From Bacillota bacterium (lineage in GTDB: Bacteria > Bacillota > Sulfobacillia > Sulfobacillales > JAIMBI01), in the NCBI GenBank assembly GCA_021818685.1, contig JAKATP010000011.1, forward strand, positions 1 through 39,401: a stretch of 39,401 nt of DNA, read 5' to 3'. The notes beneath the pieces were generated by a model. It made no database searches, was not told where the DNA came from, and worked only from the letters and a program-made list of their open reading frames with translations. The first letter of the stretch is position 1, and every line of letters starts with the position of its first letter. Positions 8,714-20,243 of this stretch are shown piece by piece. The position numbers were made by a program, and so were the translations under genes.

Positions 8714-11152
8714 ATGGCCGACATCGGGCGCGTCCTGCCGGTCGATATTGAGCTAGAGATGCGGCGGTCGTACATCGACTACGCCATGAGCGTCATCGTC
8801 ACCAGGGCCCTGCCCGATGTGCGTGACGGTCTGAAACCTGTTCACCGCCGGATCCTCTATGCGATGCACGATCTCAACAACACCCCCTCGCAGCCGTACA
8901 AGAAGTCGGCGCGGGTGGTCGGCGAGGTGCTCGGCCGCTACCACCCCCACGGCGAGACCGCCGTCTATGACTCGATGGTGCGGATGGCGCAGGACTTCTC
9001 GCTCCGCTACCCGCTCGTGGACGGCCACGGCAACTTCGGATCCCAAGACGGGGACCCGCCGGCCGCCATGCGCTACACCGAGGTGCGCCTGTCGCACGTA
9101 GCGATGGAGATGGTGGCGGACATTGAGAAAGACACCGTACAATTCAATCCCAATTTTGACGAGGACACGACCGAACCCGAAATCCTGCCGGCCCGCATCC
9201 CCAACCTCCTCGTAAACGGCGCAGCGGGGATCGCGGTGGCCATGGCCACCAACATCCCCCCGCATAACCTGAACGAAGTGGCCGACGCCGTCATCTATTT
9301 GGTTGACCACCCGGGCGCGAGCGTGGATGAGTTGATGCGCAAGGTGCCGGGCCCGGACTTTCCCACCGGCGGATTCGTGATGGGTCAAGAAGGGATTCGC
9401 CAGGCTTATACCAGCGGTCGCGGCATCATCACGCTCCGGGGCGTGGCCGAGGCGGAAGAGACGCCGGCGGGCCGTCTTCGCATCGTTATTACCGACGTGC
9501 CTTATCAGGTCAACAAGGCTCGCATGGTCGAGCGCATCGCGGAATTGGTGCACGAACACCGCATCGAAGGGGTCGCGGACCTGCGTGATGAGTCGGACCG
9601 CCACGGCATCCGTGTGGTGCTGGACCTCCGGCGCGACGCTAAACCGAAGGTGATTCTGAACCAGCTGTACAAGTACACCGCCCTTCAGCAGACGTTCGGC
9701 ATTATCATGCTGGCTCTCGTCGGCGGACGACCGATGGTGCTGTCGCTCGGTGAGGCGCTGCAGTATTACATTGACCACCGCAAAGAGGTCATCGTCCGCC
9801 GCACGCGCTACGAGCTCAGTCGAGCGGAGGCCCGGGCTCACATTCTGGAAGGCCTGCGCATTGCCCTCAACCATCTCGACGCCGTCATTGCGTTGATTCG
9901 CGGTTCGGCCGATGTCGAGTCCGCGCGCAACGGTCTCATGAGTCAATTCGGTCTTTCCGAGAAGCAAGCGCAAGCCATTCTCGACATGCGTCTGCAGCGC
10001 CTTACGGCCCTGGAGCGCGACAAGATCGAGGCGGAATACCAGGAACTTATGGCTGAGATCGCCCGCCTGAAGGCCATTCTGGACGATGAGAAGCTGGTCC
10101 TCGCCCTCATCAAGGACGACCTGGCAGATGTGAAGAAGCGGTACGGCGACCGTCGCCGCACGCAGATTATGGGGGCCGCGGCAGAACTTCAGGACGATGA
10201 CCTGATTCCCGAGGAGTCTACCGTCGTCACGATCACCCATCGCGGCTACGTCAAGCGCCAGCCCCTCGCCCTCTACCGCGCTCAGCGGCGCGGGGGCCGC
10301 GGCATTACGGGCAGCTCGCTCCGCGAGGATGACTTTGTCGAGCAGCTCTTCACCGCCTCCACGCACGACTATCTCTGCTTCTTCACGAACCGCGGCCGGG
10401 TGTACCGGCTCAAGGTGCATGAGCTGCCAGAGGCGTCGCGTCAGGCCAAGGGCACCGCTGTGGTGAACCTCCTGTCCCTGGACGCCGACGAGCGGGTGAC
10501 AGCCGTGCAGACACTCACCCCGCGCAACCCGGATCAGTACTGGATATTCGCCACCATGCGCGGCGTGGTCAAGCGGACGGCCGTCAGTGTCTTTCAAAGT
10601 TGGCGGGGGACGGGCCTGCAGGCCATTTCCCTCACCGACGACGACGAACTTATTGCCGTGGTGCCCTGCCGGACGACGGATGACCTCCTGCTGGCTACCT
10701 CCGAGGGCCAGGTTATCCGATTCCCGGTGACGGAGGTCCGAGCGATGGGTCGGCAGGCACGAGGCGTTGCCGGCGTGCGGCTTCGTAAAAAGGACCGGGT
10801 CGTGAGCCTGGCCGCGACTGACGGGCAGGGCGATCTGCTGCTGGTCTCTGCCAACGGCTTCGGAAAACGTAGCCCCATCCGACAGTTCCGGCGCACGCGC
10901 CGGGGAGGGCAAGGTATCATAGGCTTGCGGCGGACCGAACGGACCGGGCCCCTTGTCAACATCACTCCCGTGGCGGGTGACGAGGAGATCATGCTGATAT
11001 CGGCGGAGGGGACCATGATACGCATGCCGGTATCCGGCATATCCGTCCAGGGTCGCCAATCGCAGGGCGTGACCGTCATGCGACTGGCCGACGACCATCA
11101 GGTCGGGGCGGTTGCCGTGGTGCGCGACGAGCCCATCGAGCCCGCCGAGTGA
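8714..11152 (+). CDS. gyrA: DNA gyrase subunit A
   Basis: [34 protein letters not shown]...; GyrA-box [10 protein letters not shown]. Confidence 0.98.
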   Translation: MADIGRVLPVDIELEMRRSYIDYAMSVIVTRALPDVRDGLKPVHRRILYAMHDLNNTPSQPYKKSARVVGEVLGRYHPHGETAVYDSMVRMAQDFSLRYPLVDGHGNFGSQDGDPPAAMRYTEVRLSHVAMEMVADIEKDTVQFNPNFDEDTTEPEILPARIPNLLVNGAAGIAVAMATNIPPHNLNEVADAVIYLVDHPGASVDELMRKVPGPDFPTGGFVMGQEGIRQAYTSGRGIITLRGVAEAEETPAGRLRIVITDVPYQVNKARMVERIAELVHEHRIEGVADLRDESDRHGIRVVLDLRRDAKPKVILNQLYKYTALQQTFGIIMLALVGGRPMVLSLGEALQYYIDHRKEVIVRRTRYELSRAEARAHILEGLRIALNHLDAVIALIRGSADVESARNGLMSQFGLSEKQAQAILDMRLQRLTALERDKIEAEYQELMAEIARLKAILDDEKLVLALIKDDLADVKKRYGDRRRTQIMGAAAELQDDDLIPEESTVVTITHRGYVKRQPLALYRAQRRGGRGITGSSLREDDFVEQLFTASTHDYLCFFTNRGRVYRLKVHELPEASRQAKGTAVVNLLSLDADERVTAVQTLTPRNPDQYWIFATMRGVVKRTAVSVFQSWRGTGLQAISLTDDDELIAVVPCRTTDDLLLATSEGQVIRFPVTEVRAMGRQARGVAGVRLRKKDRVVSLAATDGQGDLLLVSANGFGKRSPIRQFRRTRRGGQGIIGLRRTERTGPLVNITPVAGDEEIMLISAEGTMIRMPVSGISVQGRQSQGVTVMRLADDHQVGAVAVVRDEPIEPAE

Positions 11153-11206
11153 GTTTTCCCATATTCGTGGGGGGAGGCCGGAAGGCCTCAGAAACAGGAG
11201 GACACC

Positions 11207-12106
11207 GTGGATCAGAATCCTAACGGCTTGAAGGGTACGTTCGGTGTCAAGACCGGCCTCGCCGAGATGCTAAAAGGCGGGGTCATCATGGACGTGACCA
11301 ATACCGAGCAGGCCTTGATTGCCGAGCGTGCGGGAGCGGTTGCCGTCATGGCGCTGGAACGGGTGCCAGCAGACATCCGCGCCGCTGGAGGCGTGGCTCG
11401 CATGGCCGACCCCCGCATCATCCGGGAGATCATGCAGGCGGTCAGTATCCCCGTCATGGCCAAGGCCCGTATCGGTCACTTTGTCGAAGCTCAGGTATTG
11501 CAGTCGCTTGAAGTGGACTACGTTGACGAAAGCGAGGTGCTCACCCCCGCCGACGAGGAGTACCACATTGACAAGTGGCAATTTGATGTGCCGTTCGTCT
11601 GTGGCGCGCGAAACCTCGGTGAAGCGCTCCGCCGCATCGCCGAAGGCGCCGCGATGATCCGCACCAAGGGCGAGCCCGGCACCGGCAACGTCGTGGAGGC
11701 CGTACGCCATCTGCGCACGGTCAATGCCGAGATCCGGCGCGTCGTCGCCGCGCCGGAGGATGAGTTGGGCACCATCGCCAAGAATCTCGGCGCCCCCTTG
11801 GAGCTGGTGCGTCGCGTGAAGGAGGCGGGCCGCCTGCCGGTCGTCCACTTCGTGGCGGGCGGCATCGCGACACCGGCCGACGCGGCTCTCATGATGCAGC
11901 TCGGTGCAGACGGCATCTTCGTCGGGTCAGGCATCTTTAAATCGGCCAATCCTGAAGCACGCGCCCGCGCGGTGGTGCGGGCCACTCTCCACTACCAGGA
12001 TCCCGCCGTCATCGCCGAGGTGTCGGGTGACATCGGAGAGGCCATGCCGGGCGTCGAAATCTCCACCCTGGCCCCTTCCGAGCGGATGCAGGAGCGGGGC
12101 TGGTAA
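11207..12106 (+). CDS. pdxS: pyridoxal 5'-phosphate synthase, PdxS subunit
   Basis: [50 protein letters not shown] start with RBS AGGAGG. Confidence 0.97.
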   Translation: MDQNPNGLKGTFGVKTGLAEMLKGGVIMDVTNTEQALIAERAGAVAVMALERVPADIRAAGGVARMADPRIIREIMQAVSIPVMAKARIGHFVEAQVLQSLEVDYVDESEVLTPADEEYHIDKWQFDVPFVCGARNLGEALRRIAEGAAMIRTKGEPGTGNVVEAVRHLRTVNAEIRRVVAAPEDELGTIAKNLGAPLELVRRVKEAGRLPVVHFVAGGIATPADAALMMQLGADGIFVGSGIFKSANPEARARAVVRATLHYQDPAVIAEVSGDIGEAMPGVEISTLAPSERMQERGW

Positions 12107-12697
12107 GTGAAGATTGGCGTCCTGGCCATCCAGGGCGACGTGCGCGAACACCAGCGGCACCTCACGGCGTTGGGGTGTGAGGTGCCCTTGGTGCGGCGAG
12201 TCGCGGATCTAGACGGAGTCGAAGGACTCGTCATGCCCGGGGGCGAGAGCACGGCCATCGGCCTCCTCATGCAGGAGGAAGGCCTGTTGGACGAGCTCCG
12301 GGCACGGATCGCCCGAGGCTTTCCCGTCTATGGAACCTGTGCCGGCCTCATTCTTCTGGCTCGCGACATCGAGGGCCCTCCCCCGCCCCGGGTGGGAGCC
12401 ATGGACATCACGGCCAACCGAAACGCTTACGGGCGTCAGCTGGCCTCGTTTGAGGCGGCCCTCGACATCCCGGCGGTCGGTGAAACCCCGTTCGTGGCCG
12501 TCTTCATCCGGGCGCCCCGGATTGCGCGCATGGGACCCGGAGTGGTTCCGCTCGCATTCTTGGACAAAGAGCCCGTAATGGCGGAGCAAGGGCCGCTGCT
12601 TGTCAGTGCGTTCCATCCGGAACTTACAGGGGACAATCGTGTTCACCGATATTTCGTCGAGAAAGTCCGAACCGCCCACTACCGTCCCGCATCCTGA
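12107..12697 (+). CDS. pdxT: pyridoxal 5'-phosphate synthase glutaminase, PdxT subunit
   Basis: MKIGVLAIQGDVREHQRHL, PGGESTAIG, GTCAGLILLA, FHPEL; starts immediately after pdxS. Confidence 0.97.
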   Translation: MKIGVLAIQGDVREHQRHLTALGCEVPLVRRVADLDGVEGLVMPGGESTAIGLLMQEEGLLDELRARIARGFPVYGTCAGLILLARDIEGPPPPRVGAMDITANRNAYGRQLASFEAALDIPAVGETPFVAVFIRAPRIARMGPGVVPLAFLDKEPVMAEQGPLLVSAFHPELTGDNRVHRYFVEKVRTAHYRPAS

Positions 12698-13311
12698 GCC
12701 GCAGTGTCTTCCGTCCATCACGGACCGCTCCCGGATCATCGCCGAGCGGCGTGCTGGCCATCGGTGGAAGCTCTGGCCGCAGCGCGGCGACGCGTGCGGG
12801 AAGTCGGGTCCGACTTGTCGCGAACCGGCCTTTCGCCATCATCCTGGGGGCACAGGGAGGTTCTGCAACCCGGCCCCATCGCATCGAGGCGTGTGTTTGG
12901 CTTTGTGGTGTCGATCGCGTATGGGTGTCCCATCTCGCCCTGGCTCGGGCCCCGTCGTCGTCGCGGCGGGACTCGGACCGTGCACTGGCCTCTACGTGGG
13001 GTGGCCGGAGCCTATGCAGGTTATGGCGCTTCCGTATGGGTGGACGCTATGGAGTCGGTACCCTTGAGCGCGGTCTTGACATCCGGATCCTGGGAGCCGG
13101 CCTGACCACGAGGGAGCCGGGTGTCCTTAGCGCGGACCCGCGGCGCGACGCCGCTTGCCCGACGATCTGCGCGCGAATCCCTCGCCGTACACGCTCCCCT
13201 GTATCTTCCGGCGTTTGACCGTTTGTGGTCGACGCCCGGCGTCCCGCGGCTTCATGCGTCCGGCCCGCCAACACCCCTCGCCCCACGGCGGAACCTTGGG
13301 ACAGAAAAGCC

Positions 13312-15300
<1,989 letters not shown>

Positions 15301-15342
15301 CTACATTATATAGCAAGCCGCGCCGATTCCACCCTGCCAGGG

Positions 15343-15588
15343 TCAGGACCAGGGCCGTCGTGCGCGCGCGGCCAGGGTCGGGGGGCTTACAGGCGCGCAC
15401 CATACCCCCCTATCGGTCAGTACCCAGGCTCGCACCGGCTCATCGGATGTCTCGACGACCCGACCCTGCGCGCGCAAGGCCGCGAACCACTGCTTGACCG
15501 TCCCCGAGCGCGTTCCGAGCTCCGGATCAAGAATGAGAATCAGATCGCGTCCGTAAAGACTCCGGTCCCCGCCCACATGGAGAATCAC
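15343..15588 (-). CDS. remB: RemB/YaaB-like protein (DUF370)
   Basis: MILHVGGDRSLYGRDLILILDPE...VWCAPVSPPTL resembles B. subtilis YaaB, and sits at the matching recF-gyrB position. Confidence 0.75.
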   Translation of the reverse strand: MILHVGGDRSLYGRDLILILDPELGTRSGTVKQWFAALRAQGRVVETSDEPVRAWVLTDRGVWCAPVSPPTLAARARRPWS

Positions 15589-15592
15589 CCGT

Positions 15593-16021
15593 TCACCCCG
15601 GCGGCGGGTCCCCCGACTGGTCTTCGGGTCCGTCCGCTTCCGCTGCTTCCGCGGCGTCTAAGACAGCTCGAAGCGCCTTTAACCGATGCGCCCACCCCGC
15701 GTTCCCGATCCCGTCGGCATTCGTCCCTGAGGAGCCGAATGCCCGCACCACAAAACGTATACGGGTGACCGAAGCATTCTGAAGAGCCTCGTTCAGCGCC
15801 GTCACGAGATCGGATTCGACGTAGTTGAGCTCCTGTGTCCACACCGGACTCGGCACCGCCACCGTCAGCTGTCCGTTATAGAGCGAGAGCGGACGAGTGA
15901 CCTGCGAAAGGGGCTCTCCCACCACGTCGGACCAGACGATCGAGATTTGCTGGAGGGCCTCCGCCGGCTGCCAGCGGTAACGTGTCGCCACCGCCTTTAG
16001 GATGGAGGAAATGGGCTCCAT
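15593..16021 (-). CDS. DUF721 (DciA-like) protein
   Basis: WSDVVGEPLSQVTRPLSLYNGQLTVAVPSPVWTQELNYVE pattern of DUF721; located between recF and gyrB. Confidence 0.85.
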   Translation of the reverse strand: MEPISSILKAVATRYRWQPAEALQQISIVWSDVVGEPLSQVTRPLSLYNGQLTVAVPSPVWTQELNYVESDLVTALNEALQNASVTRIRFVVRAFGSSGTNADGIGNAGWAHRLKALRAVLDAAEAAEADGPEDQSGDPPPG

Positions 16022-16022
16022 C

Positions 16023-17084
16023 TTATCCCCCCGTCTGGACCGGACGCAGTACCCCCGCCTCTACGGCATAACGCAGGTCCGCCATCTCGCCGATGTCCTC
16101 CCGGTCCGTGTCTGTCACCACGGTCTGCTGGCGCGAGCGGCTCATCAGCCGGAGGAGCGCCTGCCGCCGGACTCCGTCCAGTTCCGAAAACACGTCATCC
16201 AGAAGCACCACCGGCTGGCGCCCCGACACTTCCTCGAGGATGTCGCGGCTAGCGAGCTTTAAGGCCAGCGCGAGACTCCGCTGCTGACCCTGAGAGGCGA
16301 ACAGATCCGCCGACCTTCCGTTGACGGTAATGCATAGATCGTCCCGGTGAGGGCCGGTAAGCGTGGCGCCGCGGATCCTCTCCTCCTGCCGCCGTCGCTC
16401 AAGCTCGGCCAAGAAAGCGGCTTTCGTAGACGTGACGGCATGACCTCCCCGTTCGAGTGCGATTACCATGTGGTCAATCGGAGCCAGGGCGCCCAGTACG
16501 TCAGGGACCCGGGCTTGCAAGGACGCCACCACCTCCTCCCGCACGCTCCAGACGTACGATCCCGCCTCCGCCAGCAAGGGATCAAAGCTGTCAAGAACGG
16601 TCTGCGCCGCGTCCCCCTTGAGGGCCCGATTGCGTTGGGACACTGCCCGTTGATAGCGGCGCAGTTCGGGTAGATAACGAGGGCGGATCTGGCCAGCCAC
16701 CTCGTCGAGAAAGCGCCGTCGCAGCTCGGGACTCCCCTTCACCAGCATGAGATCGTCGGGTGAGAAAGCGACGGCAGGGATGCGCGGGCCTGACTCTCGC
16801 CGGCGCAGGGGATTCACCGTTACAACGCGCTCTTTCTCGACAGGGTTCACGCCTTCGCCCATCCAGGGGCCGTGGAGGCGGTATCCGTCGTGACCCCAGG
16901 CCACCAGATCACGATCGGACTGCCCGCGGAGCGAGATGCCGGCCAGAAGCAGCAAGAGGGCCTCCAGGAAATTCGTCTTCCCCTGGGCATTCTGCCCGAC
17001 CAGTAGTGTGACGGCGGAAGAGAGCGGAACCTCACCCGTAGCCAAGTTGCGGAAGTGCCGGACGGTCACTGAGAGGAGTGCCAC
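16023..17084 (-). CDS. recF: DNA replication and repair protein RecF
   Basis: VRHFRNL...LLVGQNAQGKTNFLEALL; LLDDVFSELDGVRRQALL. Confidence 0.97.
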   Translation of the reverse strand: MALLSVTVRHFRNLATGEVPLSSAVTLLVGQNAQGKTNFLEALLLLLAGISLRGQSDRDLVAWGHDGYRLHGPWMGEGVNPVEKERVVTVNPLRRRESGPRIPAVAFSPDDLMLVKGSPELRRRFLDEVAGQIRPRYLPELRRYQRAVSQRNRALKGDAAQTVLDSFDPLLAEAGSYVWSVREEVVASLQARVPDVLGALAPIDHMVIALERGGHAVTSTKAAFLAELERRRQEERIRGATLTGPHRDDLCITVNGRSADLFASQGQQRSLALALKLASRDILEEVSGRQPVVLLDDVFSELDGVRRQALLRLMSRSRQQTVVTDTDREDIGEMADLRYAVEAGVLRPVQTGG

Positions 17085-18193
17085 TACACGAGCTGGCGAA
17101 GCGGCAGCACGATGTGAAAATAGTGGCTCGTTCCCTTCTCGCGAAGCCGGGCCGGCGACTGCAGGCCCGAGAACTCGAACACCGTTTCGTCGCTCTCCAT
17201 GGACTTCACTCCATCGAGAAGGAGGGCCGGATTGAACGAGAGTTCCAGCTCGTCTCCGGTGCTCATCACGTCCAGCATCTCGTACGCCTGTCCGACATCC
17301 ATGGCTTCACTCGACAATTCCATGGTTCCTGGCTGGTGCTTTACACGGATGGCAGCCGCGTGATCCCGATGGATGATGAGGTTCACGCGTTCGATAGCGC
17401 CGCGAAACTTGCCCGTGTCCACCGTCAGTTCTGCCACGAATCCGTCGGGCAGAACCCGTTGATAGTCGGGGAAGCGTCCTTCCAGCAAGAGTGTCGTGAT
17501 AGACCCTGCTTCGGTGGAAAACCGGATCTGCTTGGGCCCCACGGTAACCACGACACCTTCGCTGCCAGACAGGCGGGCAGCTTCCTGGAGGCCCTTGGCC
17601 GCCACCACGAAGTTCACCGGCTCGCCCCGGAGGTCCGGGACTGGCGCCCACGCCTGGGACAGGCGGGTGCCGTCCGTACTCACCATGACAATCTTGCCCT
17701 CGCCAAGCGCCATATGGACCCCTTTTAGGATGGGGCGGCTCTCGTCACGAGCACAGGCAAAGAGGGTTTGACGGGCAAGCCGCGGCAGGACTCCCGGTTC
17801 CAGAGTGAAGTCGCCCTGCGTCGACCCTGGGGCCGGAAACGTGGGCATGTCTCGTGCCGCCATGCCCTGCAAAGTGGCACGATTGCGCCCGTAGTGCACG
17901 GCCACCTGTCCGCGCTGGTCGTCGGAGTCGATGCGCACCTCGGCCGTCGGGATGCGCTGAATCAAGTCGGAAAAGGTCTGGGCCGGAATGATGACACTGC
18001 CTTCCGCCTCGACGTTGGCCGGAAGGCGGGTTTCAATAAGGGACGTAAGATCCGTGGCGGAGATCCGCACCTCGCCCTCACGCGCTTCTACCAGCACGCC
18101 GGCCAAGGCAGGCAGCGTATTCTGGGGGCTCACAATCCGAGATGGAATCTGGATCGCCCGGGCCAGAACGGGCTGCTCGGCAACGAATCGCAC
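17084..18193 (-). CDS. dnaN: DNA polymerase III beta subunit (sliding clamp)
   Basis: MRFVAEQPVLARAIQ... ends ...HIVLPLRQLV; GTG start with AAAGGAGAA RBS. Confidence 0.97.
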   Translation of the reverse strand: MRFVAEQPVLARAIQIPSRIVSPQNTLPALAGVLVEAREGEVRISATDLTSLIETRLPANVEAEGSVIIPAQTFSDLIQRIPTAEVRIDSDDQRGQVAVHYGRNRATLQGMAARDMPTFPAPGSTQGDFTLEPGVLPRLARQTLFACARDESRPILKGVHMALGEGKIVMVSTDGTRLSQAWAPVPDLRGEPVNFVVAAKGLQEAARLSGSEGVVVTVGPKQIRFSTEAGSITTLLLEGRFPDYQRVLPDGFVAELTVDTGKFRGAIERVNLIIHRDHAAAIRVKHQPGTMELSSEAMDVGQAYEMLDVMSTGDELELSFNPALLLDGVKSMESDETVFEFSGLQSPARLREKGTSHYFHIVLPLRQLV

Positions 18194-18442
18194 AGGGCGT
18201 TCTCCTTTACTGATCTAGATCTTAAACCTAGTCGTCGTAGTAGGCACTGGGGATAACGGGGATAACTTGTCGAACGGTTGCCGGTTCTGATTCTGCGGTT
18301 CTCCGCTCGTCGGGATAATCCGGGGACAAGCAGAAACTTATCCTCACTCCCCTTCCTAATATAGGAAACCTGGCGTCGCCTCTGAGGATAACAGCGTACT
18401 TGTTCACAGATCCGCCGCCGTCCATCCCCAGGTTGTCCACCG
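18194..18442. other. candidate oriC (dnaN-dnaA spacer): DnaA-box-like cluster plus DnaA-trio-like tract
   Basis: TAGTCGTCGTAGTAG at 18229-18243; TGGGGATAA 18248-18256, CGGGGATAA 18257-18265, TCGGGATAA 18310-18318, TTATCCTCA 18338-18346, TGAGGATAA 18383-18391, TTGTTCACA 18400-18408, TTGTCCACC 18433-18441. Confidence 0.75.
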
Positions 18443-19804
18443 TCATCGGTTGCGAAGACGCCGGGCCAAATCCTCCAAAACATGGTTAAATGTGGGATCC
18501 CGCCGCCGCTCTAGCTGGATCTTGTCGTAGGCGTGCATCACCGTCGTATGATCGCGCCCTCCAAACGCCTCCCCGATCCGGGGCAGACTGGAGTCGGTGA
18601 GTTCGCGTGCGAGGTACATGGCGACCTGTCGCGGAAACGCAACAGCGCGCGTGCGCCGTTTGGACTGGAAGTCGTCACTCCGAAGATTGTAGTGCTGCGC
18701 GACTTCGTCCTGAATGGCACGGATGGTAAGCGGGCGCGGGCGGCTCGACATCACCACGTCCTTTAGGGCCTCATGGGCGACATCCAGAGTGAGGGCGGTC
18801 CGGATCACCGACGCATAGGCAATCACGCGGATGAGCGCTCCCTCGAGCTCACGGATGTTCGTGTCGACCCGGGCGGCAATGAACTGCAAGATGTCGCCCG
18901 GCACCTCGAGATGCTCGAGCTGGGCCTTTTTGGCCAGAATGGCGACCCGGGTCTCCAGATCCGGCGGCTGGATGTCGGTGATGAGACCCCACTCAAATCG
19001 GGAACGGAGTCGCTCTTCGAGGGTCGGGATGTCTCGCGGAGGACGGTCTGACGATATGACGAGCTGTTTGCCGGCGCCGTGCAGAGCCTCAAAGGTGTGA
19101 AAGAATTCCTCCTGCGTCCCCTCCTTGCCAGCGACGAACTGGATATCGTCTATGAGGAGCACGTCGATGTTGCGGTAGCGCTGGCGAAATGACACCATCC
19201 GGTCGCTGCGGATGGCGTTGATCATTTCATTGGTAAAGGTCTCGGAGGAAACATAAAGCACTCGCGCATCGACCCGACCACTCAACACCCGATGTCCGAT
19301 GGCGTGCATGAGATGCGTTTTGCCTAGACCCACGCCCCCGTATACAAACAGAGGATTGTAGGCGCGGCTTGGCATCTCCGCGACCGCCTGACAGGCCGCC
19401 TGTGCAAACCGGTTAGAGTTGCCCACCACGAAGCTGCTGAAGAGATACCGGGGATTAAGCCGGCCGCGGTACTCGTCTTTAGCATGACTTTCGACGTAGA
19501 CGGTGGCGACCGTACTGCCACCGAACGATGAGGAAGCCTCGTCATCGGAATCAGAAGACGCCACCAGGCGAATGTGCACCGGATCGCCCGTCAGTTCCTC
19601 CAGGGAGGAGCGGATGAGGCCGCCATAGTGCGTTTGCAGCCATTCGCGCGCGAACTCGCTCGGCACCTGCAGGGTCAGAACGTTGTCGTTGAAGGACTCG
19701 GGGTAGATGTCCTTGACAAAGCTTTCAAAAGCCGGGGTCTTCACGTCCTGGCCAAGCTTGTCGAGGACCCTCCCCCATAGGGTGTCAATTCCTGCGTCAA
19801 GCAT
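18443..19804 (-). CDS. dnaA: chromosomal replication initiator protein DnaA
   Basis: GGVGLGKTHLMHAIGH, LLIDDIQFVAGKEGTQEEFFHTF, GGRDHTTVMHAYDKI; start MLDAGIDTLW with GGAGG upstream. Confidence 0.98.
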   Translation of the reverse strand: MLDAGIDTLWGRVLDKLGQDVKTPAFESFVKDIYPESFNDNVLTLQVPSEFAREWLQTHYGGLIRSSLEELTGDPVHIRLVASSDSDDEASSSFGGSTVATVYVESHAKDEYRGRLNPRYLFSSFVVGNSNRFAQAACQAVAEMPSRAYNPLFVYGGVGLGKTHLMHAIGHRVLSGRVDARVLYVSSETFTNEMINAIRSDRMVSFRQRYRNIDVLLIDDIQFVAGKEGTQEEFFHTFEALHGAGKQLVISSDRPPRDIPTLEERLRSRFEWGLITDIQPPDLETRVAILAKKAQLEHLEVPGDILQFIAARVDTNIRELEGALIRVIAYASVIRTALTLDVAHEALKDVVMSSRPRPLTIRAIQDEVAQHYNLRSDDFQSKRRTRAVAFPRQVAMYLARELTDSSLPRIGEAFGGRDHTTVMHAYDKIQLERRRDPTFNHVLEDLARRLRNR

Positions 19805-19883
19805 CGTATCGAGCCTCCATGATTCGCTCCGAACTTTGACGTCGTACGTCCCGCCGCGGACGATGGCACCCGGTTTCCGGGAA

Positions 19884-19924
19884 ATCAACAGTCGTGTCCA
19901 CAGAGTTATCCACAGTCTGTTGAT
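19884..19924. promoter_or_regulatory. dnaA upstream DnaA-box pair flanked by an inverted repeat
   Basis: ATCAACAG(19884-19891)...GTGTCCACA(19894-19902)...TTATCCACA(19906-19914)...CTGTTGAT(19917-19924). Confidence 0.75.
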
Positions 19925-20243
19925 ATCTGCCTAAGAAAGAACGAGCCCCGCCGGCAGTGCTCCGGAAGGGTAGGGCTATCATAGCAGGATCGCTCGCCCA
20001 GTTCCAAGCCGCCATGCACATTAAAAAGGATTCAGAAAGCGCGGGCCCTACACAATGGCGGCGGAGTCGGTTCCCGCTCGCCGATCCGAGGACCATCAGG
20101 TGGTCGCCGCCCTACCGGACTGCGGGCATATCATCGGCAGATGGCCACTGGCTCCCATCCGCGTTTCGCAAATGCCGGCGATCACACGCTGAGTCGGGAG
20201 GGATGGCAGGATCGGTACGGAAAGGGATCGCGACGTTATCAAA

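Noticed and set aside
8753-11098. 781-aa minus-strand ORF antisense to gyrA
   Set aside because: Long antisense frame produced by high GC and codon bias; composition (His/Asp/Val-rich, no domain) is not protein-like, and gyrA is certain
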